Shown piece after piece: positions 54,004 through 64,000 of a stretch of 64,000 nt of DNA. The notes beneath the pieces were generated by a model, which saw only the letters and a program-made list of their open reading frames with translations, did no database searches and was not told the DNA's origin. The first letter of the stretch is position 1. Each line of letters opens with the position of its first letter. The stretch is taken from assembly GCA_026397515.1 (NCBI GenBank), contig JAPLUU010000006.1:1-64000 (forward strand), written 5' to 3'. The position numbers and the translations under genes are program-made. The DNA is from a candidate division SR1 bacterium (GTDB lineage Bacteria; Patescibacteriota; Gracilibacteria; Absconditabacterales; Absconditicoccaceae).

Positions 54004-56643
54004 ATGAGTAATAAGGAACTCCCTATAGAACAGGCAGCCAAGTGAGAAGTGTATGGTGATAAAGTAATCAAAAGCAGCACTGACTTCAACAAAGAACTGA
54101 TAACCAAACATGGTATATCCGATCTTTTTGACAATCAATTAACTACTAAACAAGACAATGAAAAAATTATATTTTTTATCAAGGATGCAATCACAGGTGA
54201 TGTAGATTCCTTTGCAGTAAACGGGGAAGTAGATCTACAGATATTTATCGATGGATTTTACAAGCAGGTCGCTATAAACGAAAAACGAGCTGCGGAAAAG
54301 AAAGCAGTCACTGAAATCTCAAAAATTGGTAAAGAGATTAAGGTTAAGATAATGATTACAGAAACAGCAAAAGAGCTCGCTACACTAGCAGATGAAATAA
54401 AAGCAAATGATGAACTTGAAAAAAAATCAACTGATATAGAAAACGTAAAATACAAGGTTGAAAGATTAATTACCTTTTTCGAACAAGAAAAATCACTAAC
54501 CAAGAGCGAAACCGCAGGACGAATTTTCAATACTAAATATGATAGAAAAGATAAGGAGCTTCGAAAGATTCAAAAAACAGAAATCAATAGACGTCTCAAG
54601 GAATTGAAGAAAATAAAAAAACAGATGGAACGATTGACAGCAAACAAAGGAAAAAAATATACTATAGAACGAGATGACAACAAAGAAGTAAAAGAGGTAA
54701 AAATGGATGACGTAAATGGTCAAGATATGGCTGACACGCTCAAACAATTTAGCGCTAGAATAACAGCACTCGGAAAAGAAGCACCTGATTTCGTTCTCAC
54801 AAGAAATGATATTATACTCGAGAAAGCAGATACGAGTCCATATTATGAATTGATCATCAATAATGTATCAGATGCCAAGAAAATTAGTAAATTACTTAAT
54901 AAAACAAATAAAGAATATGCGCTTTTAGATACATGGGCACTTACAGGAGCAAAAAGACAAGAAATAAGCCAAGATCTCGAAGCCTTGGAAACATATCTCA
55001 ATGGAGTTATAAATTTAAGCATCAAACCATCAGAGACACCATTTATACCTATTCATGCAGTAGAATTCAATGCACTCGCTAAATTAGATCCTACATTGTC
55101 AGCGTTTATGGAAGCGAACAAAGCAGCTGGCAAGACACCAGAAGTACCAAGTGCTACTATAGCAACAGGAATAACTTGAGTAGATGATATAGAAACAGTA
55201 GATAAAACAAAAAAATGAAATGAATATGTAGCAAGTCCTTACAATAGTGCAGGAGAAGCATTTGAAAAATGAGGAATAGGAGGTGTACTCAAATATTGAT
55301 TAGATCAGACAGAAATGAAACCAAATCAGAAACAATTCTGGTGATGAGTAGGAAATATTGCCATGATTGGTGGTATAGCTTTCGTAGGATTCAAAATGTT
55401 AAAAAGTGCATTTAGTTTATTCACCAAAAAAGGAAGAAGTGAAGCTGAATTAGGAAAAAATTTAGCACGATTAGGTATCCCTGCAGCACTTATCATGGGA
55501 TCACAGATGTACAGCGGAGAATGACCATTGAGTATTTTCACATGAGGAAATCTTACAGAAAAGATAAGTGATCTCTTTAATCGATGATCAAAAGACAAAA
55601 CTGCAGCTGCAAAAACAGAAAAAACAGAAACAGCCACAAAATATACTGAATGATTATTATGAGCGACAGCAGTATTCAACGGATTAAACTACGGAGAAAT
55701 GAAAGATATCCTGATACAAGATGGCGATCATATGAAAATTGATCCGGACAAATATGAAACTATAGTAACTACATTCAAAACAGGATCCAAAAAAAACGCT
55801 GCAGGAGCAAAATTTCTTGAATCTATAGGAAAGGATGATGATAAGCATCTAATGGACCTTGCACTCAAAGGTATGGGAATTACACGAGAAAACATTCAAG
55901 ATGATTCAAAAAAAACTGATAAATTTGACGATAAAGCAGTTGATGTTATCACAAATCTTGCAGAAGTCGCAACATACATGGATACAAAAAAATATAATAA
56001 AATGAATTCTGAGACACAATATCTCGTAGAAGACTATATCGCAAACGGTAAGGATGCTGATTATACATTAGAAGAAATCGATGCAAGAGGCGATGTATTT
56101 TACAAAGAAACTACTGTTGTAGACAAAACATGATTAGCAGCTGAAATAAAAATATTAGCTGAGAGTGATACAGAAAGAGAAGAAGAATTATTGTTGGCAA
56201 TCAATACTTTCTACGAAACACTACCAACCGCAGATCCAAAAGTAGATATCACAGGTACACGACCGACAATAACGTTTACAACATATGATGAGACAGTAAC
56301 GCTAAATCTAGAAAATAAATCACTCAAAGATTTTACAACATCAAAATTTAGTAGTTATTATGAACTGTTCAAAGCAGCAAGTCTTACCAATTACATCAAA
56401 AAAGTGTGTAAAGATAAGGAAGCTCAATCTGAAAAACCATTCACCATTTCGACAGCAGGAAGAGATATAGAATTTGATGACGCAAAACTATTTTCTACGA
56501 GTTTTGATACAGAAATAGTGTCAGCATGACCATGATGATCACTCAAAAAAATATCTCCGACACTTGAAACATACAAACAAGAATATTGTGATTATCTCAA
56601 TGCTACAACTCCCAAGTTTTGGAAAGAAAAAGCAACCGTATAA
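54004..56643 (+). CDS. Large unknown protein with coiled coil and central membrane segment
   Basis: An 879-aa protein in one frame with UGA as Gly. Residues 1-380 are charged and largely helical (coiled coil around KAVTEISKIGKEIKVKIMI and ELRKIQKTEINRRLKELKKI). Around residues 448-505 there are two hydrophobic segments (VGNIAMIGGIAFVGFKML and LARLGIPAALIMGSQMY), perhaps a hairpin. The C-terminal 350 residues are soluble, with LLAINTFYETLPTADP and a final Cys pair separated in KKVCKDKE and QEYCDYL. No signal peptide. No family recognised. The start is ATG 54004; an ATG four bases earlier is closed by TAA. Confidence 0.7.
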
Positions 56644-56668
56644 ATATTTCACTTGAATACAAACAAAG

Positions 56669-56697
56669 GACTACTATACAATGAGTAGTCTTTTTTT
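56669..56697 (+). terminator. Rho-independent terminator
   Basis: GGACTACT-ATACAATG-AGTAGTC is followed by seven T residues, after the 879-aa gene. Confidence 0.8.
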
Positions 56698-56712
56698 ATG
56701 TTGTATATACAC

Positions 56713-57699
56713 ATGAAAATACATAGCCGCTTAGCTATTTCTGAAAAACATATCCTCATTGTTGGAAATCGATCCTACAAAAACCTAGGAGATGAGCTCA
56801 TTTTATTGTGAACAGTAAAATTACTAGTAGCAGAAGATAAAAAGATAACGATAGCAGCATATGATCCAGAATGGTTGAAAAAATTCTTCAGTCAGTTTAT
56901 TGATGTGAGTAAAATCACATTCGTTACAGAAATACCAAAATGATTTCGCACCCGAATAAAATACATTCGCCAAGGAAAAATGAAAGAATGGAAATTATAT
57001 AAAAAAGTCGATGCAGTAATTATCGGATGAGGAGAAATTATCACCGAAGAAAATAAAAACTCGTATCGATACCGATTAGTATCACTGCTCCCCTGTTTAA
57101 AAAAACCTCGTTACCTGATGGGGGGAATACAATTACCCAAAAAATTATTCAACAGATTTCTTTTCACGCGTATACTTAAAAGAACAAAACATATCTTTGC
57201 AAGAGATCATGAAACCGTTCACGAAATGAAAATATATGGATTTGATGATGTAGAATTTTTTATGGATACCTCATATTTTGCTTATGATTGGGAGAAAAAA
57301 TATAATGAAACAGAAAGAAAATATATAGTAATCAATCTTAATAAGAATGCAGAAAAATTTCTGCCAGAAATAATTCAGGATGTAAAAAAACTATATAATC
57401 AATGATATGAAATCATGTACATACCAGTCGCCAAATGAAAAAACGATTATTACAACGATATGAAATATGCACATAAGATACAAAGAGAAACAGAAATAAA
57501 AGATCAACGATTTACCATAGTAGATCGAGAAGAAGATTTTGATGGTTTTGTAAAAACAATTGCACAAGCACACATAGTAATCAGCAGCAGACTACATTTA
57601 TTTTTGATAGCAAGTTTCCTGGGGGTAGAAACCAAAGTCTATCCATACCAGAAAAAAATACTGAAAATGCAAAAAACACTTGAAGCGTTAGGCATCTAA
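56713..57699 (+). CDS. Polysaccharide pyruvyl transferase family protein
   Basis: A 328-aa protein related to CsaB/WcaK enzymes that transfer pyruvate from PEP to sugars of cell-wall or exopolysaccharides. Features: VGNRSYKNLGDELILLGTVKLL (N-terminal Gly-Asp-Glu motif), VDAVIIGGGEIITEEN, RYLMGGIQLPKKL, HIFARDHETVHEMKIYG and the C-terminal AQAHIVISSRLHLFLIASFLGVET, with the conserved SRLH. CsaB-type pyruvylation of wall polymer is the classical anchor for SLH domains, which fits the SLH-like protein at 10.6 kb. Start ATG at 56713. Confidence 0.85.
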
Positions 57700-57722
57700 A
57701 TTTTAAATTCTAAATTTTACAA

Positions 57723-58235
57723 GTGGATATTATTTCTCACGGTTTATATGGATGAGCCATCTTCTGAGAAAAGAATAAAAAGCAATTTTGGCTTTCAGCT
57801 GGATTTGGAATCTTACCAGATCTTTTGGCGTTTTGATTGCCAGTTGCAGCATCTATCATAACTATGATTTCATGAGGTAGTGTTGCGTTAAGCAAACCTG
57901 GAATGCCACATTATGAACCAAGTTATGTACATACAATATATAATATAACCCACAGTCTCATTATCCGAGCAATTGCATTTTTAACACTTTGGTTGATATT
58001 CAAAAAACCCGTCAAAGCGAGTTTTGCACGATTATTACATATACTCATAGATATACCGACACATTCACTCGCATTCTTTGCTACACCGTTCTTGTGGCCA
58101 TTGTCTAATTATAAGTTTGATGGTATACCACGAAGCAATAAAATAGTTTTCATACCCAATGTAGTACTATTAGTACTCCTCTATATAGTCTATTTTTATA
58201 GAAAAAGGCAAAAAAAATCTCATAAAAGAATATAA
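57723..58235 (+). CDS. Membrane-bound metal-dependent hydrolase-like protein
   Basis: A 170-aa protein from a GTG start. VDIISHGLYGGAIFG at the N-terminus (Asp and His of the metal site), GFGILPDLLAFGLP and HILIDIPTHSLAFF (Asp and His pair) are typical of small integral membrane proteins of the YdjM/DUF457 kind; three to four hydrophobic helices. The activity is unknown. It lies 23 bp after the pyruvyl transferase and is probably cotranscribed. Confidence 0.7.
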
Positions 58236-58289
58236 CATCATTTTCGTCTATGGCAAAAAAGCCAAAAAATAAAATTTTAATAAAAAAAG

Positions 58290-58317
58290 TTGACAAATAT
58301 ACTTATATGAGTATAAG
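58290..58317 (+). promoter_or_regulatory. Candidate promoter of the 269-aa gene
   Basis: TTGACA (58290) and TATAAG (58312) are separated by 16 bp. The imperfect palindrome TACT-tatatg-AGTA overlaps the -10 side and could be an operator. Confidence 0.5.
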
Positions 58318-58349
58318 TTTTTTTCGAAAACAAAAATATAAACGTAAAC

Positions 58350-59159
58350 ATGAAATATATGAAAGCAAAAAAAAACAGGACCATTTTGGTAAATAAACCA
58401 ATGAATGACATGGTTATAGGCGAAAAAGCATTCTTTGATGGAGACGGTATATATCTTATTCATGGAAAATGTTATGTAGATACCAATTTCAGTGTCTCAC
58501 CCAAAAAAAATGAGATACATACGGTACCAATCGAACGGATCGGACCAGAAAAAGGAGACTTTGAATTAGATTTTTTCACCATAGAAATTTTCTATCCAAA
58601 GTTCATAACACAGCAAATATATAATATGTTACATGATGATGCTGTGATGCTCGTAGAAGATGTAGAAATGGAAGTGTATGATCCATCAAACTACCGAACG
58701 AAGATGTTCCCAAGAATGGATTGGGGAGAATTGATTGAAAATCTCATCGCCAATAATGAAGTATTGGATGTTAAACCAGACGACAAGACTTCAATGGAAG
58801 ACAAACAGGCATTGAGAGAATGTATCAAGAAAAAATTATCTGAATTTGATTTATCGGAGCTTAGAACATACGAAAAAGAGTTTACAGGACCGACGCAAGA
58901 AGAAAAAGCAGAGGGAAGAGTAAATTTCGTAGCAGATGAAAACATTTTGAGATACATTATCAAAAGGATTGTAATCCTCGAAGAGGAACAAGCAGTGACA
59001 CAGGGTAAAAAGGCAGAATTAATTAAAGATAAAGCATTAACAGATATGTCGATGGATGAACTCAATACGGCATTAGCAGAATCAAAAGCAACAGAAGACT
59101 TTGAACGCTCAGCTTTAATCAGAGATGAAATGAAAACCAGACCCAAAGTAATGAATTAA
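58350..59159 (+). CDS. Unknown protein with UVR-like C-terminal motif (UGA-free)
   Basis: A 269-aa acidic soluble protein. The N-terminal 130 residues look mixed alpha/beta (RTILVNKPMNDMVIGEKAFFDGDGIYLIHGKCYVDTNF). The C-terminal part is helical and ends MSMDELNTALAESKATEDFERSALIRDEMKTR, which resembles the UVR motif of UvrB/UvrC and ClpC/McsA-type proteins. About eleven Gly are all GGN. A consensus-like promoter precedes it and a terminator follows, so it is a single-gene unit. Its function is unknown. Confidence 0.65.
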   Translation: MKYMKAKKNRTILVNKPMNDMVIGEKAFFDGDGIYLIHGKCYVDTNFSVSPKKNEIHTVPIERIGPEKGDFELDFFTIEIFYPKFITQQIYNMLHDDAVMLVEDVEMEVYDPSNYRTKMFPRMDWGELIENLIANNEVLDVKPDDKTSMEDKQALRECIKKKLSEFDLSELRTYEKEFTGPTQEEKAEGRVNFVADENILRYIIKRIVILEEEQAVTQGKKAELIKDKALTDMSMDELNTALAESKATEDFERSALIRDEMKTRPKVMN

Positions 59160-59180
59160 TAATTCATGAAATAAAAAGCA

Positions 59181-59212
59181 GAAGAGACAGGTTTTACCTG
59201 TCTCTTTTTTTT
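59181..59212. terminator. Terminator overlapping the end of the convergent glycosyltransferase gene
   Basis: GAAGAGACAGG-TTTT-CCTGTCTC is followed by eight T residues on the plus strand. The last codons of the minus-strand glycosyltransferase lie within it. Confidence 0.8.
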
Positions 59213-60123
59213 GTATATAGCCGATAAAATGTTCATTTCCAAATGGCTCTGATAAGTCTCAATTTTTCCTTATTCTTAGCATAAAGCAGAATTTTGAGTA
59301 TAAGTCGTAGGGGTTGTCCTCGAAAACCGAATAAATAAAATTGCATTTTTTGTATTAGATTTCCATATTTTTTGACGAATAACATTCTATGTTTTGCTTT
59401 TCTATAAGCTGCATGTTCATTACCGACTCGTGCTTCTTCAAGTTTACTTTTATCTCTCTCCATATGACATATATAGAGATCACGAAGAACTATAATAGGA
59501 TATCACGCACGATGAATTCTATAGGAAAAATCCAAGTCTTCATAAACAAAATCTAATTCTTCATCAAAAAGAGTTTCTTTGAATATATGAGCTGGAGCAA
59601 ACAGTGAATTTCATGAATACATTTGGACATAATCCCGTTCCTTAGTTAATTGGAGAGGAATTGGTCTACTCAATCGAAAATCAAAATATTTGAATCCTCG
59701 ATTCTGGACGCGTCCAGTTTTCCTATACATCAACGTAGGAGTCAGAACAAAATCTTTTTTCAGAATATGTGTATATTTTTTCCAGAGATACATATTTTTT
59801 TCTAGATAATCGTCTTCGAACCATTCATCATCATCCATAAGCAATATAAATTCGCCTTTGGCAGTTTTGATTCAATAATTTCTAAGCGTACTAGCATTTC
59901 CACCGATCATTGGCTCATTAGCATCACGCTGAGTACGAAATGATGAATTCAAATTAGTAACATAGTGAATATTACCATGAGCTATAAACTCTCATATATC
60001 AGTCAAATGTCTGTCGACGATAAAAATAACCTCAAAATCTTTGAAAGTCTGGGCTTGCAGACAGGCAATAATATTTTTCATGTTATGATCTCCCCTTGTT
60101 GGGATAACTACACTCAGTTTCAT
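59194..60123 (-). CDS. Family 2 glycosyltransferase
   Basis: A 309-aa GT-A fold enzyme. MKLSVVIPTRGDHNMKNIIACLQAQTFKDFEVIFIVD is the nucleotide-sugar binding start, GGNASTLRNYGIKTAKGEFILLMDDDEWF gives the DxD region, and DEELDFVYEDLDFSYRIHRAGY is the ED acceptor motif. The C-terminus is basic and amphipathic (FRGQPLRLILKILLYAKNKEKLRLIRA), suggesting membrane attachment. It extends through a UGA to end KKRDR inside the terminator hairpin. Probably part of surface polysaccharide synthesis together with the neighbouring ligase and pyruvyl transferase. Confidence 0.88.
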
Positions 60124-60214
60124 AACTATCTTTTAACTTTTATCTTTTATCTTTCAACTTGTTTTTATCGGAAGAACAAATATATTTTTACTATATTTAT
60201 CATTAGCCATATCT

Positions 60215-61516
60215 ATGATAAGATTTTTGAAACTGTTTTTGATATTCGTAGTAATGTACCATATCTTCGTTACCGTAATATGATACGGCGTACTTGGATG
60301 AGTATATCCACAATTACCAGCACTTGGAAGAGACGCGATCTGGTTACTTTTTTTCGCAGTGATGTGTATAATACATTTTAAAACACTCACAACATATCTC
60401 AAAATACGAAAACGACCACGAATCACACTTATCATACTTATACTATTTGGTGTAGGAATATCACTTCTCAAAGGGAAATGAATGTATGACATTTTTGTGG
60501 GGATTAAATATGGGCTCATCTACCTACTTATCTTCCTTTCTTCAACTTTCATCGGACGACTATGGAGTAAAAAAAATACAACAAATTTTCTGAAATTTCT
60601 AAAATATCTTCTGATCACAACACTCATCGCAGGATTTCTTCGACAAGGATTGAAATTTATACGACCGGATCTTTTCTTACATATCGGATATGGACCATTC
60701 AATGATTTCAAATTCTGAGTAAAACCACCAATCTATTATCTCACGTGATATAAAGGTACACCAAGACGGCAAGGGCTATTCTCATGACCAAATAATTATG
60801 GATATTTTTTGATAGCGTTTTTGCCCGTGATACTTTTTTTCTATAGACAAAAATTTACCCGTATCAAAGAATTATTTGTAGCCAATAAAATAACCATTAT
60901 GAATAGTTCTATAATCGTAGTACGAATACTTGCCATATTACTCACCTTATCGAGGACAGCATATATCGGATGAATAGTCAGCATAACAATAATAAATATT
61001 CAGCGAATCAGAAAGCATAAAAAGTTTTCATGGGGAATATGAATAGCACTTTTAGCTGGATTAGTTGGATTAAGTATAATCAAATGAGCGTCAACACTAG
61101 GACATATCCAAGCAAAATTCGGTAGTATACAATATGTCATCAAGAAACCAAGTTGATACGGATTGGGAACATCATGACCAGCAGTCAATTACAATGGGAC
61201 TATTTTACCAGAAAACTATTATATCCAATTAATGCTCGATATTGGTACTTTAGGATTCATTCTACGAACACTGGTTATTTTACAGATTACACGATTAGCA
61301 AAAAAAATACAACAAAGTTTCAAAACAATCACAACAGATATACAGAGTGAAACAATATATCTTATTCGAAAATGATTAAATATCGGACGAGTTTCATTGC
61401 TGATCATGTGACTTTTCCTACACGTCTTCGAAGATAGTATGATAAATTATCTCTTCTTTGTGTCATGGTGAATACTCAGTGGATATCTTTCAACGTATAT
61501 ACAAAAAAGGGACTAA
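60215..61516 (+). CDS. O-antigen ligase/polymerase-like membrane protein
   Basis: A 433-aa protein with about ten to twelve hydrophobic helices. The Wzy_C-type region is visible: RRQGLFSGPNNYGYFLIAFLPV, then LTLSRTAYIGGIVS, and the large periplasmic loop YGLGTSGPAVNYNG...ILPENYYIQLMLDIGTLGFILRTLV. Such enzymes join or polymerise lipid-linked glycans at the outer face of the membrane. Many UGA codons leave only two short ORFs under the standard code. It diverges from the GT2 gene, sharing a 91-bp upstream region. Confidence 0.85.
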
Positions 61517-61535
61517 CGCCCCAATTGCAAACGAT

Positions 61536-61601
61536 TGTCATTCTGAGCGTAGTCGAAGAATCTAGTAATTACTTATATCCTTCATTATATTCAGGATGAC
61601 A
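61536..61601. repeat. REP-like palindromic element
   Basis: The arms tgtcattctga (61536-61546) and tcaggatgaca (61591-61601) are inverted repeats with one mismatch. The left arm continues gcgtagtcgaagaatct, a motif I recognise as a widely scattered intergenic repeat in many bacteria. It lies between convergent genes. Confidence 0.6.
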
Positions 61602-61611
61602 GATGTAATTA

Positions 61612-61965
61612 TTATTTATCATATTCTACTTCAAGAGAAATTTTTTCTGGTATCAATGCTTTTGGTACGATGATTTGTAAGGTATTATCAGGAGTTAATT
61701 TACTATGAATCTTATCGAAATATACCTGAGGAGGAAGATCAATGATTTGGTCTATCGGTCATCGATAGCATTCTTCTTTGAGAGGGATCAGATGATCTTT
61801 TATTTTTGGTTTGATTCTTTCTCCAGAGATCACAAGCCTATAATCTTTTATAGTAAGTTTAAGGGTTTCTTTTTTGACTCATCCCAAAGGGAGTAAAATA
61901 ACAATCTCTTGTGGAGATTCATAGATATCATAAGGAATACGTGGTGTTTCTTGTTCTTGTTTCAT
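61612..61965 (-). CDS. Small heat shock protein (Hsp20 / alpha-crystallin)
   Basis: A 117-aa holding chaperone. The alpha-crystallin domain is visible: YDIYESPQEIVILLPLGGVKKETLKLTIKDYRLVISGERIKP, then YRGPIDQIIDLPPQVYFDKIHSKLTPDNTLQIIVPK, matching the ACD strands, and the C-terminal IPEKISLEV supplies the IxV-like tail. The N-terminal arm is very short. One Gly of PLGG is UGA. It follows the PH-like membrane protein gene on the same strand. Confidence 0.85.
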
Positions 61966-61989
61966 AATGATAGAAAGAAAGAATAAATA

Positions 61990-62568
61990 TTATATTTTTG
62001 GATTTTGATCTGCTTGAATATCTATACCAATTATTTTAATAATCTGATTTTTTCTCTTTTCTGGCCTAGGAATCCAACGAAATCTTATTTCACCATCACG
62101 TTCTGCATCTCATTCGGTAAGGATAACAATATCACCATTATCAAACATACTATAAAACAATCACGCCTTATTGATAGAAATAGACTTAATACTTTGAGCA
62201 GTAATGGTATGGACATTCCTTTTGAAGATACCTCACTGATCATACATCATAATGGAATTAGGTATGACAATGATAAAATCCATTTTATAATCAAAATATT
62301 TACCAACGACAGGGAAAAGAAATACAATATCTATGATAACAATAGCAGTAACAATATATCAAAAATATGTACCATCCAACCAGTTATAAAAGAAAACAAG
62401 TCCCAAAATAGTAAGCAATATTGTACTTAGCAAAGGGAAAATTATTTTATATATTTGATATAATTTACTCCTTCAAAAGCACAAAACATTGTCTACACCA
62501 TAATGATCTTGATATCCTGCAAATGTTTTGTTTCTTAAATTAGTGTCGAAATTTGAAAATATTTTCAT
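61990..62568 (-). CDS. bPH-like two-helix membrane protein
   Basis: A 192-aa protein. A cytoplasmic N-terminus (MKIFSNFDTNLRNKTFAGYQDHYGVDNVLCFGRSK) is followed by two hydrophobic helices (IIFPLLSTILLTILGLVFF and YIVTAIVIIDIVFLFPVVG) and a bacterial PH-like domain (DFIIVIPNSIMMYDQGGIFKRNVHTITAQSIKSISINKAG...). The bPH assignment rests on layout and the strand pattern. Five UGA codons. The C-terminal PRPEKRKNQIIKIIGIDIQADQ is basic then amphipathic. It follows lepB by 27 bp. Confidence 0.65.
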
Positions 62569-62595
62569 ACGGATACACTAATGGGTAAAACATAG

Positions 62596-63183
62596 TTAGA
62601 ACGTAGAAAAATTAGGGAAAAATCTCACATAGACTTTACCGATAATATGATCAAATGGTACTTCATATGTTGAACCTTCATAACAATCTAATCCAAAACA
62701 ACAACGAGAATCCGTAGAAAATCATCTATTATCTCCCATCACAAAAAGTCATCCCGTAGATATAACAAATGTATCGACACCACATCTTGCTTCCGTCTTG
62801 ATTGAAGGATCTAAATATGGTTGTGCTAAAGTATTACATTGTTCTATCTTGTTTTCAGTTTTGCAAATTTCCACACCATCATGAACTATCTTTACTGTTT
62901 CTCCAGGCAATCAAATAACTCTTTTTATGTACGGAATAATCTTACCAGGAGGAACAAAAACTATAACATCACCTCTCTGAAGTTGACTAAATCTTGGAGT
63001 TATTTTATCTACGATAATAAAATCATTTTCTTTAAACGTAGGCGACATACTAGCTCCCACAACAGTATATGGATTAGCAACAAAAAATCTGACGAACAAT
63101 ACAATTCCTCCTACAAATATCAAAAATGAAACCATATCAAACAGGTCCAAAAGAAAATATTTTAATTTAGTTTTAAATGTCAT
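62596..63183 (-). CDS. lepB: Signal peptidase I
   Basis: Cleaves signal peptides of exported proteins. The 195-aa product has one membrane helix (VSFLIFVGGIVLFVRFFV), the catalytic Ser in VVGASMSPTFKENDF, the catalytic Lys in IIPYIKRVIGLPGE, and the GDNRGFSTDSR box with Gly as UGA. An insert with Cys pairs (EICKTENKIEQCNTL, EARCG, RCCFGLDC) lies in the beta domain. ATG 63183 is preferred over the in-frame ATG 42 bp upstream. It likely processes the many exported proteins encoded here. Confidence 0.95.
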
Positions 63184-63353
63184 ATGCGTAAAATATAACT
63201 GGATAAATAAGATGAAAAAAATCATAAAGTATCTTCTGTAATGAATTTTTCACCTCTTTTTTATCCCGAGGGATAAAATAGTCGACTCAAAAATACTGAT
63301 ACTTCTTACGTGCATGGATAAGTATCGACATATGTATACATTTCCGTTGTTTT

Positions 63354-63761
63354 TTAGAATGGAACGTCTTCGTCTTCTGGAATCACAGGATCAGCTACAT
63401 CTGAGACATGATCATCTTCACCTCCTTGTCCTTTGGGATCTAAGAAGATAAAATTATCAACGATAATCTCAGTAGAAAATTTGTCTTTTCATTCACTGTC
63501 TTGTCGTTTTCTCGTTCTCAATCTTCCCTCAATGTAAATTCTCTTGCCTTTATTCAAATACTTTGCCAACACTTCAGCTCCTTTTCCATAAGCTACACAT
63601 CTGTGATACTCTGCATCTTCAAGTACATTTCCTTCCTTGTTTTTAAATTTTCTGTTGGTTGCAACAGTGAAATTTACTACAGAAGTTCAACTACTTTCGA
63701 TGGTTTTTACCTGCAAATTGTTGGTAGCTCTTCAGATAATCATTACTTTATTCAAGTCCAT
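63354..63761 (-). CDS. ssb: Single-stranded DNA-binding protein
   Basis: A 135-aa SSB. The OB fold is MDLNKVMIIGRATNNLQVKTIESSGTSVVNFTVATNRKFKNKEGN, followed by EYHRCVAYGKGAEVLAKYLNKGKRIYIEGRLRTRKRQD and DNFIFLDPK. The short acidic tail ends PEDEDVPF, the partner-binding tip (DDIPF in Escherichia coli). Three UGA-encoded Gly residues are present. Confidence 0.95.
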
Positions 63762-64000
63762 GATTCGATCGAATTATCGTATAAAAAAGCGATGAGAAAC
63801 AATCATCAAATACTATGTAAATAATCAATAGCTAAAATCAATTGAATCTTATCGAAAATAAGAGATTTAGAACGGATTAGATGAAAGAAAAAAACTCCTG
63901 GAAACATCCAAGAGTTAATAGCGTGACATATAAATCATTCTTCCGAGTAATAAAGGTCTTCGTCAAGGTAATAATATACCGCATTACATTCTACTTTATG
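63762..64000. other. Right-edge intergenic region
   Basis: No supported gene. A minus-strand frame is open across this stretch but carries no start and overlaps a hairpin (AACTCTTGG...CCAGGAGTT, 63889-63916, T-rich on the minus strand). That hairpin probably terminates a gene lying mostly outside the window. Confidence 0.35.
63889..63916 (-). terminator. Terminator upstream of ssb
   Basis: The minus-strand hairpin AACTCTTGG-ATGTTT-CCAGGAGTT (one mismatch) is followed by seven T residues. Confidence 0.65.

Noticed and set aside
63762-64000. A minus-strand partial gene at the right edge
   Set aside because: The frame is open, but the terminator hairpin at 63889-63916 would interrupt it, and the reading shows no recognisable sequence.

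Overview
**Organism and genetic code.** This is an AT-rich chromosomal segment of a Candidate Phyla Radiation bacterium that reads UGA as glycine (NCBI code 25), so Absconditabacteria (SR1) or Gracilibacteria. The sequence shows this directly. UGA sits at invariant Gly positions: the NAGSSS motif of acetate kinase, the HIGN motif of TrpRS, the SGGQ signature of the SbcC-like ATPase, GDNRG of signal peptidase and the VGDYLYG stretch of an RluA-type enzyme. TGG still encodes the conserved Trp residues (for example WTTTPWT in IleRS). All coordinates below read UGA as Gly; under the standard code most genes would look shattered. Stops are TAA or TAG.

**Layout.** 1-3.5 kb (minus): a partial gene, ackA and two different thymidylate synthase genes. 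3.7-10.5 kb (plus): a 1372-residue IleRS carrying three embedded hydrolase-type domains (one Nudix, two histidine phosphatase), a small membrane protein, ProRS and a free histidine phosphatase. 10.6-17.6 kb (minus): a two-gene surface operon, with a 1904-aa fibre-like repeat protein followed by an SLH-like protein containing a 24-Gly tract written mostly with UGA. 17.9-22.2 kb: a duplicated 3' scrap of the phosphatase gene, typA, a DUF2784-like protein, a sortase and a membrane protein. 22.3-30.0 kb (plus): an SbcC-like ATPase, HIT hydrolase, MFS permease, EnvC-like protein and HExxH peptidase. 30.1-31.7 kb: eleven tRNAs, a decayed tRNA-Leu copy and rpsT. 31.8-38.8 kb: trpS, an RluA-type synthase, a GNAT acyltransferase, rpsA, rpsO, tRNA-Arg and an HD hydrolase. 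38.9-41.9 kb (minus): four membrane genes, including a VWA protein and a pilin-like protein. 42.2-43.6 kb: trxB-trxA. 43.6-51 kb: an anchored exported protein, two MscS channels, the C-terminal half of UvrB, a TSP3/PKD calcium-binding secreted protein and a ferredoxin. 51-53.2 kb: two membrane proteins, rpsP, rpmG and two tRNAs. 53.3-64 kb: two unknown proteins (199 and 879 aa), a polysaccharide pyruvyl transferase, GT2 and O-antigen-ligase-like genes, hsp20, lepB and ssb.

**How it fits together.** The content suits a reduced, host-dependent cell that puts effort into its surface: fibre, SLH, sortase, TSP3/PKD and VWA proteins plus polysaccharide genes. A second theme is nucleotide or phosphoryl hydrolases placed in or beside aminoacyl-tRNA synthetases: three domains inside IleRS and a phosphatase gene 14 bp after proS, with a HIT protein elsewhere. 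A third is a set of genes without any UGA codon (one thymidylate synthase, the GNAT enzyme, the HD hydrolase and several small genes) among UGA-rich neighbours, which suggests recent acquisition.

All calls come from reading translations by eye. No database or structure search was run.
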